Below the pieces are notes generated by a model that worked only from the letters and a program-made list of their open reading frames with translations, did not search any database and had not been told where the DNA came from. 32,646 bases of DNA, taken from an uncultured Lachnospiraceae bacterium (GTDB lineage Bacteria; Bacillota; Clostridia; Lachnospirales; Lachnospiraceae). Location of the stretch: the NCBI GenBank assembly GCA_947627245.1, contig CANQVH010000042.1:1-32646 (forward strand). The letters are read 5' to 3'. Below, in pieces: positions 8,101 to 16,723 of this stretch (its first letter is position 1; each line of letters opens with the position of its first letter). The translations under genes were made by a program, and so were the position numbers.

Positions 8101-11100
8101 ATCGGCTTATTATCTTTGTCTAACGCGCTCACTTTCGTCAGGCTGAAGCTGAACTCACCATCCTCCAGCGCTTTCGCACGTCCGTTCAGTTTCTTCGTCA
8201 CGCTCACCGTCGCCGTGCCTGTCGCGGTATACTGGTTCGTAAAGACTACTTCTGCCGCAGATACTTCCTTGTCACCCTTCTTATACGTTACCGTCGGGGT
8301 CAGATGCCCTGCATCGTCATCCTCCATTTTCACTGTCACCGTGTACACCGTCGGATCTTTCTTGATGCCGCCTTTGTCTGTTTCTTCCTCTTTCAGCGTA
8401 TACGTATAGGTTCCGGCCTGCGTATAATTCAAAGTGTCAAAGTTTACTGCTTCGCCTGTATTCGTCTTCGTCTGGTTCGCATTCGGATCCGTGATAGACT
8501 TATCATCTTTATCTACAGCACTCACCTTCGTCAAGCTGAAGCTGAACTCACCATTCTCCAGCGTTTTCGCACGTCCGTTCAGTTTCTTCGTCGCGCTCAC
8601 TGTCGCCGTGCCTGTCGCAGTATACTGATTCGTGAAGACCACCTCTGCCGCTGGTACTTCATCGTTACCCTTCTTATACGTTACCGTCGGAATCAGGTGC
8701 CCTGCATCGTCATCCTCCATTTTCACCGTCACCGTATACACCGTCGAGTCCTTTGTGATACCGCCCTTGTCCGTTTCCTCCTCTTTCAATGTGTACGTAT
8801 AGGTTCCGGCCTGCGTATAATTCAAAGTGTCAAAGTTTACTGCTTCGCCTGTATTCGTCTTCGTCTGATCCGCATTCGAATCTGTAATCGGCTTATTATC
8901 TTTGTCTAACGCGCTCACTTTCGTCAGGCTGAAACTAAACTCATCGTCCTCCAACGCTTTCGCACGTCCGGTCAGCTTTTTTGTCGCGCTCACTGTCGCC
9001 GTGCCTGTTGGAGTATAAGTATTTGTGATAACCCAATTGTTATCACTTTCCGCTTCCGTATCTGCCGCTACTGTAACCTTATATACGTCGCTCAAATTAG
9101 ACGTATCTTCCTTTACCGTATACTCATAATCTACTTCATTCAAAGACGTCGGCTGGTCTGCAAAAGTAACACTTCCCCAGTTTCCTTCTGCGTCCGGTTT
9201 CAGGGATTCCACAGCGACACGCTCATATGCGCTGTCATCCGCACCCTTCGGCTTACGAAGCAACCAGACCTCAATCTGAGCCGGTCTCTCGATCTTCTCT
9301 TCAGCCCGACCTTTTTCATCCCAAACCTTGCGAGCAGTGACGGTGATGCTCGTCGGAGAGTTTCCAATAATAACCGTTCCGTTCGTGCCGATACCGCCGC
9401 CCTTTGTATCGGATTCGTTGTTTTCTATATAAACTGCAGCCTTACTTGTATCTTTCGGACTTGCTTCTGTATGAAGACTAATTCCTAATTTATGTTCCAA
9501 CTGCGCTTTTGCAAAAAGATAGTTCTTTGTATTTTTATTGAGTTCATTCATCATTACATAATTTCCGTCTTTATCCTTCCATTGATAGGGAGTCCCATCG
9601 GACATGTAATGTGAAATAAATACATCTGCAAATACACCCTTTATGGATGATCCGTCAAGCTCCGTCGCGATATAAATATCATCACTTTCTTTGTTTTTTC
9701 CCGTATTTCCATAGACAGCAGCACCATCCACCGGCAAAATTTTTACACTTGACGTTGGGCAACCGGCAATACCTCCTCCTTCGGAAGCGGTATTATTTCT
9801 TATAACGGCATTTGTTAATGTAAGGACTCCATTCTCATAACCCGATCTTTCTCCCGTCATAGTCTGTCCGCCATACATTACACCATTCTTGCCACCGTTT
9901 ACATAGATTCCTCCTCCTCCATACGCACCCAAATTGACAATATTCGATGAAATTTTTCCACCTGATATATTTGCTTTTGCATTACACTGTACAAAGATTC
10001 CGCCACCATATTGCTTTGCAACATTCCCCTGAACCGTACCGCCCGTCATTGTTAATGTAGGAGAAACATTTACCGTATCCGCATAATAGCCGCCGACCGC
10101 GATTCCTCCTCCATAACCTTCTCCTTCATTTTCTCTAGCAGAATTATATGAAATTACCGCTTCACCACTCAGGGTCATATGCGCTCCGTTCGCAAGCATG
10201 ACAGCGCCACCCGAACCTTTTGCGCTGTTGGCATCCGACAGTGTTGAACCTCCAAGCAGACCGCCACTCATGGCAAAATCACCGCCCTCACAATAGACAG
10301 CTCCACCGTTAGTCGCTTCACAATTCTTAATTGTTCCGCCGGTCATTTCCAAAGATCCGCCCTTATTATAGACAGCTCCGCCGTTAGTTGCTTTACAGTT
10401 TTCAATTAATCCGCCGGTTATTTTTACGTTGCCGCCGTTGTTATAGACAGCTCCGCCATTAGAACTGTGATAGTTACCGCTTAATACCACACTTTCTTCT
10501 ATGAAGAGATTTCCTCCACTTTCCACTTGAATGAGAGGATAATTCGAGGGCGTTTTAATCCCTGCACCCTTCAATTCAATGCTCTTGAGAGTAAGGTTCC
10601 CTCCCGTCTCCACTATAGCAAGCGGTTTTTTACCGACACAAGCTTCATAGTTGAAAGAAAAATCTGCTGGCAGATACCATGTTTGATTCGCTGTTACATG
10701 AACCGTACCGACAAGATAAATCTTTTTCCCTACATCTTGCGCCAACTCAATCGCTTTTTCCATTGATGCAACAGGAGAACCCTTGGTATATCCCGAATTT
10801 TCATCATTCGCATTTTCACCGCCAAGATATATCGTCCCTTCGGTTCTAAGCAAAATCAAGGCTTTTTTATCTTCTGATGCAGTTAGCACAGCCTTTCCAG
10901 TAATAGCCGAATCAAGTGATATAGTGGTTATATCTACTAAATCTTCTATCTTTGTTCCCTCGATCAATTTAAGTGAATTGCTGACACCGTCTCCTTCCAG
11001 CCATTTTGCAAAAAGGGTTTCCCCAAACGAAAGTCTTTCCGACGCAGAAAGCCCAATATTTATCTTAGCATCTTTTTGTATTTCAAATTTCTTTCCCGTT

Positions 11101-13730
11101 TTCAACCATGTAGTATTTTCATAAGTCGATTCGTCTAGCGATTTACTATTATATGTAGCAAAATCCAGTACAACTTCTAAAGGACTTTTCAATACCGTGT
11201 CAAGTGTAAAAGTACCGGAAAATTGTGCAATCTGGTCCACCTGAGCATTTTGTTCCAGTTTAACGGTTCCATAATTTTTCACACCTTTTATATGTGCCCC
11301 ACCTGTAATTGTAAGAGACGCTTCGCTGTCCTTTTTAGTTCCTACACTTATTGTCTCATTCAATTCGGTCGAAAAATTATCATACCCTCCAATCATCTCC
11401 CCGGATCCTGTTACCGTGAGGGATTTTTCATCTGGTATTCTGATAGTTGCTCTATGAGCAGAATCAGTATATTCCGTTGACAATTTCAACGTCTGATTAT
11501 TCAAATCAATCGTAACGGATGCAATTAAATCAATCGGATCTTTTACTTCAATAGTTCTGTTTACTGGCGCACCTGTTAATGTATCAGGAAGTAATTGAAT
11601 AACATCTCCATCTATAGACGCAGCTACTGCATTAGCAAGTGTTTTAAAGCTCTTAGGTGTCTCTTTATCTCTTATAATCTGAGCTTCATATGACAATACC
11701 TCGCCTGCTTTATACTGATATTTTTTATCTGCCTTTTCAAAGTTCAACATTCCACTCTGATTAGCCATCTCCTCTGTATGTCCAATCCATGCATTATATT
11801 CAATTTTTTCCTCTTCCGGAAATTCCATTTCCGATACTGCGAGAATATTTGCAGTCGCCCCTTGTTCAATCGTAACATCGATATCGTCCACACTTCCCTT
11901 ACCACTTCCATACAATGCACCGCTCGTCATAGTGGCTTTTCCGCCGTTTGCGATGTAAAGTCCATTGGAAATGGTTTCACCCTTTATGGTCGTGCCTGTA
12001 ATCGTAATCGTTCCCTTATCGCCAACATATACTGACCCTAGTCCGGAATGATTATTTGACAAAGTGCTACCGGACAAATTCACATTTGAACCATTCAACG
12101 CGCAAATTACTGCATTGGCACTTCTAATATCTGTAAATTTCGAGTTTTTAATCGAAACATCTCCACACTTATCAAACCGCAAAACAGCATCTTTGTTTTC
12201 ATTAGAATCATAATCTCCTCCTGTTCCACCTTCAAAATTTAATCCTGTTATCTCAACTTCCGTGCAACTCGTAAAATAAGCCGCAGAATATTTTTTTGAA
12301 CCCGATGCCCCTTGCCCGGTAACTTTTACAGTATTCATAGACACTCTATCGCAATCATCAACATACATGAACCACGCTCCCCCATCATCACAAGCGGATA
12401 TCTGTATTGGGGTTCCATTCACGCTCACGTCATTCATCGTAAGAGTGCCGCCGTTTTGATAAATAATACCGCCGCCATTTCCCTTACGCTTACCACTACT
12501 AAATGCTACATTCTCCAAAACAATGTCTGCATTTTTAGCATGAATACATGCAGCGCTATATCCAGCCTGACTATTGGTATATCTGGTATTGGAAAAGCTA
12601 CCATTTTGTATTGTAAGGCTTCCTTCTCCTGTTACAGTAATATTTGGTTTACCTGATTCAGAATACAACGATAGATCATTTAAATCCAAGGTAATGCTCT
12701 TTCCTCCAAGTTCAATATTATAATTTCCATAAGCACCACCCCAATAATCTAAATCATCAAAAAGTTTAATCGTCTGCCCATTATCGACTTTCTCCACTGC
12801 ATGATGAAGATAGTGCCACCCCAGAGGATTTCCTTCAGAATCAAAAATCTGCACCTCTGGATAATATATATCTTCTTCTATACCTTCCGCTTCATTAACA
12901 TAATCAATATACTCTTCTTTGCACTCATCGCACGTAACATCATTCCACTGTAGAAATCCCTCTGGCAATTCCGGCAACTCACCATCCGTCGCCGTCAACA
13001 TAATCTCATCGTCAAGCCCCATCGCCATGACTTCAGCCTCGTACTCTGCTTCCGTCTCGGCCTCGTCTTCTACCGGCTCCAGAGTATCCGCTCCCTGCTC
13101 AAGCGTCTGCGGCTCTGTCTCTTCCTCTACGATGATATCCGAATCGGATTCCACGTCAACAGCAGGCCCGGACTCCTCGTCCGCGCCCGTCCCGTCTTCT
13201 GTTGCGGATCCGGAAAGAGTCTCCTGCCCGGCTTCCGGTTCAGACCCGGACGGAGCTGTCTGTTCGTTCTCCGGTTCTGATATGGATGGATCTGCCTGTC
13301 CGATTTCCGGCTCTGCGTCCGCCGGCTGCTCTGTCTTGCTCTCCGGCTCAGGTTCGAGTTCCTGTGTTCCCGCGACGTTCTCACCGGCATTTTCCTGTCC
13401 TGTCGAGGAATCGTCCCCTTGTCCGGATGTAGAATCAGACCCCGGTACGCTCTCTTCGTCAAGGACAAGATCGCCTCCCTGCGCCGCTTCCGGCTGTGTC
13501 ACGGATTCGGCAGGATCGCCTGCCGCTTCGCCGTCCGGTATCACCACAGTGTTGTCATCTATGATCTCCTGCTCGCCTTCCGTCCCGGAAAGCGGCGTGA
13601 CTTCGCTGCCTGCGATTTCCGTAACGGGCTCTCCCTCCATAGCCAGCAATGCTGTCGCCTGACTATTGAAGATCAGCGTAAACACCAGTAACAACGCAAA
13701 AATTCTGTCCAGTTTTTTTCTTGCTTTCAT
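5172..13730 (-). CDS. giant surface adhesin: beta-helix, CnaB, FctA/SpaA-type repeats, atypical sorting signal
   Basis: 2852 residues. Residues 1-31 are a signal peptide (MKARKKLDRI, then a hydrophobic core to ALLAME). About 32-250 is a disordered Glu/Ser/Pro/Gly stalk. About 290-1440 is right-handed beta-helix sequence with GGAVYNNGG, ITGG and GGGIYV motifs as in Pmp/pectate-lyase-like adhesins. About 1459-1573 is a CnaB-type domain (TVTARKVWDEKGRAEE). Residues 1576-2099 are four 131-aa pilin isopeptide-type repeats (GTATVSATKKL...FTNQYTAT), followed by two diverged ones to ~2350. Two SpaA-like domains (about 2356 and 2452) and two more beta domains lead to the C-terminus. It ends SASKTGDETN, a hydrophobic span and GEKRRRRNRVKK: a sorting-signal layout with KTGDE but no LPXTG. 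It is likely covalently wall-bound and used in adhesion or aggregation. The start has a poor ribosome site (GTGATGG). Confidence 0.93.
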   Translation of the reverse strand: MKARKKLDRIFALLLVFTLIFNSQATALLAMEGEPVTEIAGSEVTPLSGTEGEQEIIDDNTVVIPDGEAAGDPAESVTQPEAAQGGDLVLDEESVPGSDSTSGQGDDSSTGQENAGENVAGTQELEPEPESKTEQPADAEPEIGQADPSISEPENEQTAPSGSEPEAGQETLSGSATEDGTGADEESGPAVDVESDSDIIVEEETEPQTLEQGADTLEPVEDEAETEAEYEAEVMAMGLDDEIMLTATDGELPELPEGFLQWNDVTCDECKEEYIDYVNEAEGIEEDIYYPEVQIFDSEGNPLGWHYLHHAVEKVDNGQTIKLFDDLDYWGGAYGNYNIELGGKSITLDLNDLSLYSESGKPNITVTGEGSLTIQNGSFSNTRYTNSQAGYSAACIHAKNADIVLENVAFSSGKRKGNGGGIIYQNGGTLTMNDVSVNGTPIQISACDDGGAWFMYVDDCDRVSMNTVKVTGQGASGSKKYSAAYFTSCTEVEITGLNFEGGTGGDYDSNENKDAVLRFDKCGDVSIKNSKFTDIRSANAVICALNGSNVNLSGSTLSNNHSGLGSVYVGDKGTITITGTTIKGETISNGLYIANGGKATMTSGALYGSGKGSVDDIDVTIEQGATANILAVSEMEFPEEEKIEYNAWIGHTEEMANQSGMLNFEKADKKYQYKAGEVLSYEAQIIRDKETPKSFKTLANAVAASIDGDVIQLLPDTLTGAPVNRTIEVKDPIDLIASVTIDLNNQTLKLSTEYTDSAHRATIRIPDEKSLTVTGSGEMIGGYDNFSTELNETISVGTKKDSEASLTITGGAHIKGVKNYGTVKLEQNAQVDQIAQFSGTFTLDTVLKSPLEVVLDFATYNSKSLDESTYENTTWLKTGKKFEIQKDAKINIGLSASERLSFGETLFAKWLEGDGVSNSLKLIEGTKIEDLVDITTISLDSAITGKAVLTASEDKKALILLRTEGTIYLGGENANDENSGYTKGSPVASMEKAIELAQDVGKKIYLVGTVHVTANQTWYLPADFSFNYEACVGKKPLAIVETGGNLTLKSIELKGAGIKTPSNYPLIQVESGGNLFIEESVVLSGNYHSSNGGAVYNNGGNVKITGGLIENCKATNGGAVYNKGGSLEMTGGTIKNCEATNGGAVYCEGGDFAMSGGLLGGSTLSDANSAKGSGGAVMLANGAHMTLSGEAVISYNSARENEGEGYGGGIAVGGYYADTVNVSPTLTMTGGTVQGNVAKQYGGGIFVQCNAKANISGGKISSNIVNLGAYGGGGIYVNGGKNGVMYGGQTMTGERSGYENGVLTLTNAVIRNNTASEGGGIAGCPTSSVKILPVDGAAVYGNTGKNKESDDIYIATELDGSSIKGVFADVFISHYMSDGTPYQWKDKDGNYVMMNELNKNTKNYLFAKAQLEHKLGISLHTEASPKDTSKAAVYIENNESDTKGGGIGTNGTVIIGNSPTSITVTARKVWDEKGRAEEKIERPAQIEVWLLRKPKGADDSAYERVAVESLKPDAEGNWGSVTFADQPTSLNEVDYEYTVKEDTSNLSDVYKVTVAADTEAESDNNWVITNTYTPTGTATVSATKKLTGRAKALEDDEFSFSLTKVSALDKDNKPITDSNADQTKTNTGEAVNFDTLNYTQAGTYTYTLKEEETDKGGITKDSTVYTVTVKMEDDDAGHLIPTVTYKKGNDEVPAAEVVFTNQYTATGTATVSATKKLNGRAKTLENGEFSFSLTKVSAVDKDDKSITDPNANQTKTNTGEAVNFDTLNYTQAGTYTYTLKEEETDKGGIKKDPTVYTVTVKMEDDDAGHLTPTVTYKKGDKEVSAAEVVFTNQYTATGTATVSVTKKLNGRAKALEDGEFSFSLTKVSALDKDNKPITDSNADQTKTNKGEAINFDTLNYTQVGTYTYTLKEEETDKGGITKDSTVYTVTVEMEDDDAGHLTPTVTYKKGDKEVSAAEVVFTNQYTATGTATVSATKKLNGRAKALEDGEFSFSLTKVSALDKDNKPITDSNADQTKTNKGEAINFDTLNYTQAGTYTYTLKEEETDKGGIKKDPTVYTVIVEMEDNDEGHLTQTVTYKKGDAEVSAEDVIFTNQYTAIGTATVSATKKLTGRANGLQDKEFSFSLTPVSAVAADGKTEITDPNTDAETNPGGMLTASNDGNGNVTFEKLTYTQAGTYTYELKEENTAEAGITKDPSVYTVTVSVTDDGLGNLHADVKYSKDGKEVAAADVAFENVYDAEDTSIRLGATKAFDRELEGNEFTFALREVDQNGHAVEGGISREAVNGKDGSVLFDPIPYDKEGTYYYQISETAGNDPTVLAYDAAVYTVTVTVKDVDAKLVATAVSPDKVTFTNTSTKAYLDKQDAETGAGIPGAVLRIVDKSNGAVVEEWTSDGKPHEVLGKLSKNGSYALEEVSAPDGYMPTGPADFTMNEKGEIVVGGQITDTVVMKDTKNTISLLKLDEAGQPLPGAHLVIEDATGTAVDNWVSDGTPHVTRGLARGHYVMSEVEAPAGYHVSEDVPFEITGNETQPVEVQMTDTKIPERDNNKLTVMKHLQLDGITCDIGIHDAVFYVALFDDEAKTHRVSDVKALTFKDSAISTAEFENLGKGTYYLGETDENGVLKESEVVNDRVIYYAQYGENAKVEFEGRKGEATSELTNVYVEVPEEGFYLSGRLTITKKVLLNGTEATSEDTFYARVFSDAALTSPNSDVVALAMNGGSTASVTVYDLPIGETLESSATYYVAETDKNGTPLDPDAVTEYRISIDKSGIVLNAENSNQEVTITNDFIEEEDETETETDLPDEPGTAPGSGTSASKTGDETNLLLYLFYMMLSAGLFAAAAGEKRRRRNRVKK
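7434..9005 (-). repeat. four tandem 393-bp repeats within the adhesin gene
   Basis: The codons for GTATVS recur at minus-strand positions 9005, 8612, 8219, 7826 and 7433. That is exactly 393 bp (131 codons) apart, so four full units fill 7434-9005 and a diverged fifth begins at 7433. The units are nearly identical over long stretches, including silent positions. They differ mainly in a few codons such as ALDKDNKPITDSNAD versus AVDKDDKSITDPNAN. This implies recent duplication or homogenisation and scope for length change. Confidence 0.95.
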
Positions 13731-13817
13731 GACAATCCATCACTTTTGAAACACGCTGCGTCTGCAAACTGTCTCTTTGCGGTCACAGCAGATGACACAA
13801 TGTACCCAGTTTGTTAT

Positions 13818-13846
13818 ATTTTATGACTTTTCGTTAAATTATTCAA
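13818..13846 (-). promoter_or_regulatory. promoter of the giant adhesin gene
   Basis: On the minus strand TTGAAT (13841-13846) and TAAAAT (13818-13823) are 17 bp apart. The 5' untranslated region would be about 80 nt before ATG 13730. Confidence 0.6.
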
Positions 13847-13872
13847 TATGTTGGGAAGAATTTTTCTAAAAT

Positions 13873-13889
13873 TTGTAAATTATTTACAA
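13873..13889. promoter_or_regulatory. 17-bp perfect palindrome TTGTAAATTATTTACAA upstream of the adhesin promoter
   Basis: Arms TTGTAAAT and ATTTACAA flank a single T. The centre is about 35 bp upstream of the -35 box. The inner TGTAAAT-T-ATTTACA has the 7-1-7 layout of Fur-family boxes, but the bases differ from the Fur and PerR consensus. It is one base shorter than a Rex site. The regulator is unknown. Confidence 0.55.
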
Positions 13890-13911
13890 TGACAGACTGG
13901 AAAAATTATGC

Positions 13912-13948
13912 AAAAATCCGCAAACCTTTTCGTATCGATTTGCGGATT
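13912..13948 (-). terminator. terminator of the amino acid ABC operon
   Basis: AATCCGCAAA (13915-13924) and TTTGCGGATT (13939-13948) form a 10-bp stem. On the minus strand it is followed by TTTGCATAATTTTT. It sits between the ABC ATPase stop (14037) and the adhesin promoter. Confidence 0.75.
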
Positions 13949-13964
13949 CATCAACCTGATTATT

Positions 13965-13993
13965 CATGCAAAAGTCAACTAAAAATTTGCATG
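13965..13993. repeat. inverted repeat CATGCAAA-N13-TTTGCATG
   Basis: Perfect 8-bp arms at 13965-13972 and 13986-13993 lie between the ABC ATPase stop and its terminator. It has no T-tract of its own. It may be a second 3'-end hairpin protecting the message, or a protein site. Confidence 0.45.
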
Positions 13994-14036
13994 TTTTGAC
14001 ACTGAAGCACACGAATATCTTTCGATCAAACCAATT

Positions 14037-14795
14037 TCACTGCTTAAATTTCCCGAGGAATTCCTTGATCCGCGCGTGATCCGCGCCGAAGACCTCATCC
14101 GGCTTTCCTTCAAGCGCCACGACGCCTTTATCCATGAAGATCACGCGGTCGGAAATGTCATGCGCGAACGACATCTCGTGTGTGACGATCACCATTGTGA
14201 TCTTCAGCTCGGCCAGCGACCGGATTACCTTGAGCACTTCGCCGGTCAGCTCCGGGTCAAGCGCCGAGGTCGGCTCATCGAAAAACAGGATCTTCGGATT
14301 CAGGGCAAGCGCCCGCGCGATCGCCACCCTCTGGCACTGACCGCCGGAGAGCTGGCACGGGTAGGCGTTTTCCTTGTCGGAGAGCCCCATCTTCGCGAGG
14401 AGATTTCTCGCCTCCTGATAGACCTCCGCCTTGTCGCGCTTCTGGATCTTGATCGGCGCGTCCGTGATGTTTTTCATCACGGAGTAGTGCGGGAACAGGT
14501 TGAAATTCTGGAACACCAGCCCGAAATACGAGTGGATCTTCTTCGCCTCCTCGCCCTTCGGATACACCCGGCGTCCGTCCTCCCCGACATACGCGGCGCG
14601 CTCTCCCATATAGATGATCTCGCCCGCGTCGATCTTTTCCAGCATCGTCGCGCAGCGCAGCAGCGTCGACTTGCCCGAGCCGGACGGCCCGATGATCGAG
14701 AGCACTTCGCCCTCGTCCACCGAGAAGGATATGTCTTTGATGACCTCCAGCCCGTCGAATTCTTTTCGTATATGATTCATTTCCAGCAGCTTCAT
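14037..14795 (-). CDS. polar amino acid ABC transporter, ATP-binding protein
   Basis: 252 residues, normal for the GlnQ/HisP family. Walker A is GPSGSGKST (36-44), the Q-loop [10 protein letters not shown], the signature LSGGQCQR (about 149), Walker [13 protein letters not shown] and the H-loop VIVTHE. The protein hydrolyses ATP at the inner face of the membrane to drive import by the permease encoded just upstream. It is the third gene of a binding protein, permease, ATPase operon, 97 bp after the permease. The signature has Cys where Gln is usual (LSGGQQQR), a tolerated position. Substrate within the polar amino acid class cannot be read from this subunit. Confidence 0.95.
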   Translation of the reverse strand: MKLLEMNHIRKEFDGLEVIKDISFSVDEGEVLSIIGPSGSGKSTLLRCATMLEKIDAGEIIYMGERAAYVGEDGRRVYPKGEEAKKIHSYFGLVFQNFNLFPHYSVMKNITDAPIKIQKRDKAEVYQEARNLLAKMGLSDKENAYPCQLSGGQCQRVAIARALALNPKILFFDEPTSALDPELTGEVLKVIRSLAELKITMVIVTHEMSFAHDISDRVIFMDKGVVALEGKPDEVFGADHARIKEFLGKFKQ

Positions 14796-14892
14796 ATATG
14801 ATTTCCTCGCTTCTGCCTGATTTCACAAGGCCGCCTCCGGCGCCGAATATCCGAACCGAGGCCGCCGACCGTCCGCTCTTTTGCGCCGGGCG

Positions 14893-15546
14893 CTACGCGT
14901 CGTAATAGCTCAGTCTTTTCTCGATCTTTTCCATCACGACCGCGACCACAAGATTGAACACAAAGTAGAACACGCCCGCAATCACAAACGGCATAAACGT
15001 CGTCTGCGAGGCCGCGATCTGCTTCGCGATCGTGAACATTTCCGCATACGCGAGCGAAAAGCTGAGCGACGTGTCCTTAACCAGCGTGATGACCTCGTTC
15101 GTGACCGCCGGCAGGATCCTTTTTACGACCTGCGGGAAGATGATACGGAAAAAGCACTGCACCTTGCTGTAGCCCAGCACGGTAGCCGCCTCGTACTGTC
15201 CGACCGGCATGGATTCGATTCCCGACCGGTAAATTTCCGCAAAATAGGCCGCATAGTTGATCGAAAATCCGATGATGATCGACAGGAAACGGTACATGCC
15301 CCCGATCCGCATTCCGAACAGGTAGTAAGGTCCGAAATACACGACCAGAAGCTGCAGCATCAGCGGCGTCCCGCGCATGATCGAGATATAAATCTTCGTA
15401 ATTCCCTGCAGCAGCCGGTTCTTCGACATCCTGCCGAACGAGACAAGTAGTCCGAGCGGCAGGGAAAACACCAGCGTCAGCACAAAGATACCCAGCGACT
15501 TGAGCATACCGCTGCTCAGTTGTTCCAGCATTACCGAAAAACTCAT
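14893..15546 (-). CDS. polar amino acid ABC transporter, permease
   Basis: 217 residues from ATG 15546, which has GGAGG 5 bp upstream. A longer reading from GTG 15597 exists but would place 17 polar residues ahead of the usual MSFSVMLEQLSSGMLKSLG start. Several membrane helices are visible. The EAA loop EAATVLGYSKVQCFFRIIFP contacts the ATPase. This is the HisM/GlnP (HisMQ) type, which forms homo- or heterodimers in the membrane; only one permease gene is present, so a homodimer is likely. It lies between the binding-protein gene (153 bp upstream) and the ATPase gene. Confidence 0.93.
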   Translation of the reverse strand: MSFSVMLEQLSSGMLKSLGIFVLTLVFSLPLGLLVSFGRMSKNRLLQGITKIYISIMRGTPLMLQLLVVYFGPYYLFGMRIGGMYRFLSIIIGFSINYAAYFAEIYRSGIESMPVGQYEAATVLGYSKVQCFFRIIFPQVVKRILPAVTNEVITLVKDTSLSFSLAYAEMFTIAKQIAASQTTFMPFVIAGVFYFVFNLVVAVVMEKIEKRLSYYDA

Positions 15547-15698
15547 GATCTCCTCCATACGCGCAATGAGGGCATCCCGTTCCTGAGACACCCTCACATA
15601 ATTTTTCGTAAATCAATCCCGAATCCGGCAATCACGCTCCGGATTCAAAGCCCGTCTGACAGGAACGGCTCCGTCCTGCCCGCCGTCAAAGCCGCGCG

Positions 15699-16553
15699 TT
15701 ACTCAGCTTCCGTCTCCGCTGCGGTCAGCTCGACCTCCGTGTCGGCCTCGGTCATCGCCTCGTTCGCCGAATCCGTCAGACATACCATATCCGCCAGCTC
15801 ATACTTCTCAGCCAGCTCGTCAACCGTGCCGTCATCGGCCAGAGAAATCAACGCCTCGTTCACCTGATCGCGCAGCTCCTCGTTGTCGAGCGCGAATCCG
15901 ATGCCGTACTGCTCCGCGTTGAGCATCTCGTCCAGAATGCTGAAGCCTTCCTTGTCCTTGATCTGCGCCTGCGCAACGCCGATGTCCATCGCAACTGCGT
16001 CCACGCTGCCGGCCTGCAGCTCAGCGAACGCCGTATTGTAGTCCGGGAACTCCTGAATCGTTCCGAAGGTAGCTCCGAGATCCGCCTGATCGCCGCCCTC
16101 GGACAGCAGCTCGAGCGCCGCGGAAGCAGCCTGCGCCGCCACCGTCTTGCCTGCAAGACCTGCGAGATCCGTGATGCCGGAAGCATCCGCCACAACGATT
16201 ACCTGACTGTTGTTCACATACGGAAGCGACCACGCATACTCGTCCTCACGTCCGTTGATCGTGAATCCGCTCCAGATGCAGTCGATCGCGCCGGACTCAA
16301 GCTCCATATCCTTGGAATCCCAAGCGATCGGGGTCTTCACCAGCTCCCAGCCATAGTAATCGGCAACCGCCTGCGCCAGCTCCAGATCGAAGCCCGTGTA
16401 TTCTCCGTCGTCGTCCATATATCCATACGGCGGATACTCTGCGTCGAAGCCTACCGTAAATGTCGTTCTCTCGTCCGCCATAGCTGCCGTGCCGAATACC
16501 ATAGATACCGTCATCGCAACAGCCGCCGCCAGACATGCCATTCTCTTTTTCAT
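15699..16553 (-). CDS. amino acid ABC transporter substrate-binding protein (no lipobox)
   Basis: 284 residues from ATG 16553, chosen because GGAGGAGG lies 7 bp upstream; an in-frame ATG at 16574 lies before that site. MKKRMACLAAAVAMTVSMVF then GTAAMA-DER is a signal peptide. The mature part has the family-3 binding-protein sequence VGFDAEYPPYGYMDDDGEY, FDLELAQAVADYYGWEL, the IDCIWSGFTINGRED segment and YVNNSQVIVV. It captures an amino acid outside the membrane for the permease. Gram-positive binding proteins are normally lipoproteins. Here there is no L-x-x-C lipobox at the cleavage site; the only early Cys, at residue 7, precedes the hydrophobic core. It ends in an unusual Glu/Ala/Thr tail (TEADTEVELTAAETEAE). 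Confidence 0.93.
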   Translation of the reverse strand: MKKRMACLAAAVAMTVSMVFGTAAMADERTTFTVGFDAEYPPYGYMDDDGEYTGFDLELAQAVADYYGWELVKTPIAWDSKDMELESGAIDCIWSGFTINGREDEYAWSLPYVNNSQVIVVADASGITDLAGLAGKTVAAQAASAALELLSEGGDQADLGATFGTIQEFPDYNTAFAELQAGSVDAVAMDIGVAQAQIKDKEGFSILDEMLNAEQYGIGFALDNEELRDQVNEALISLADDGTVDELAEKYELADMVCLTDSANEAMTEADTEVELTAAETEAE

Positions 16554-16664
16554 AATATCCTCCTCCATCATCATCGGGCCGCTTTCGGCCCCGTCTTTGA
16601 GTCGCCGACCGTCGCCTTTTTTTCCTATTCAAACAGCGATCCGTCCGCGCGTTCTTTGCCGTGG

Positions 16665-16682
16665 TAGCACTCTACTGTGCTA
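16665..16682. promoter_or_regulatory. operator-like palindrome TAGCAC-N6-GTGCTA
   Basis: Perfect 6-bp arms at 16665-16670 and 16677-16682 lie immediately downstream of the -10 box of the ABC operon, spanning about +6 to +23. That position suits a repressor site or a 5' hairpin. The regulator is unknown. Confidence 0.5.
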
Positions 16683-16694
16683 AACTGCACGTCT

Positions 16695-16723
16695 ATACTA
16701 ACAAAAATCACAGCCCCTGTCAA
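16695..16723 (-). promoter_or_regulatory. promoter of the amino acid ABC operon
   Basis: Minus strand TTGACA (16718-16723), 17-bp spacer, TAGTAT (16695-16700). The -35 is a perfect consensus. Its -35 lies inside the terminator hairpin of the gene upstream. Confidence 0.8.

Noticed and set aside
7240-8909. Ladder of plus-strand frames of 64-201 codons opposite the adhesin repeats
   Set aside because: They recur with the 393-bp period, lack ribosome sites and are antisense images of the repeat codons.
13873-13889. Rex redox operator
   Set aside because: Rex sites are 18 bp (TTGTGAA-N4-TTCACAA); this palindrome is 17 bp with different inner bases.
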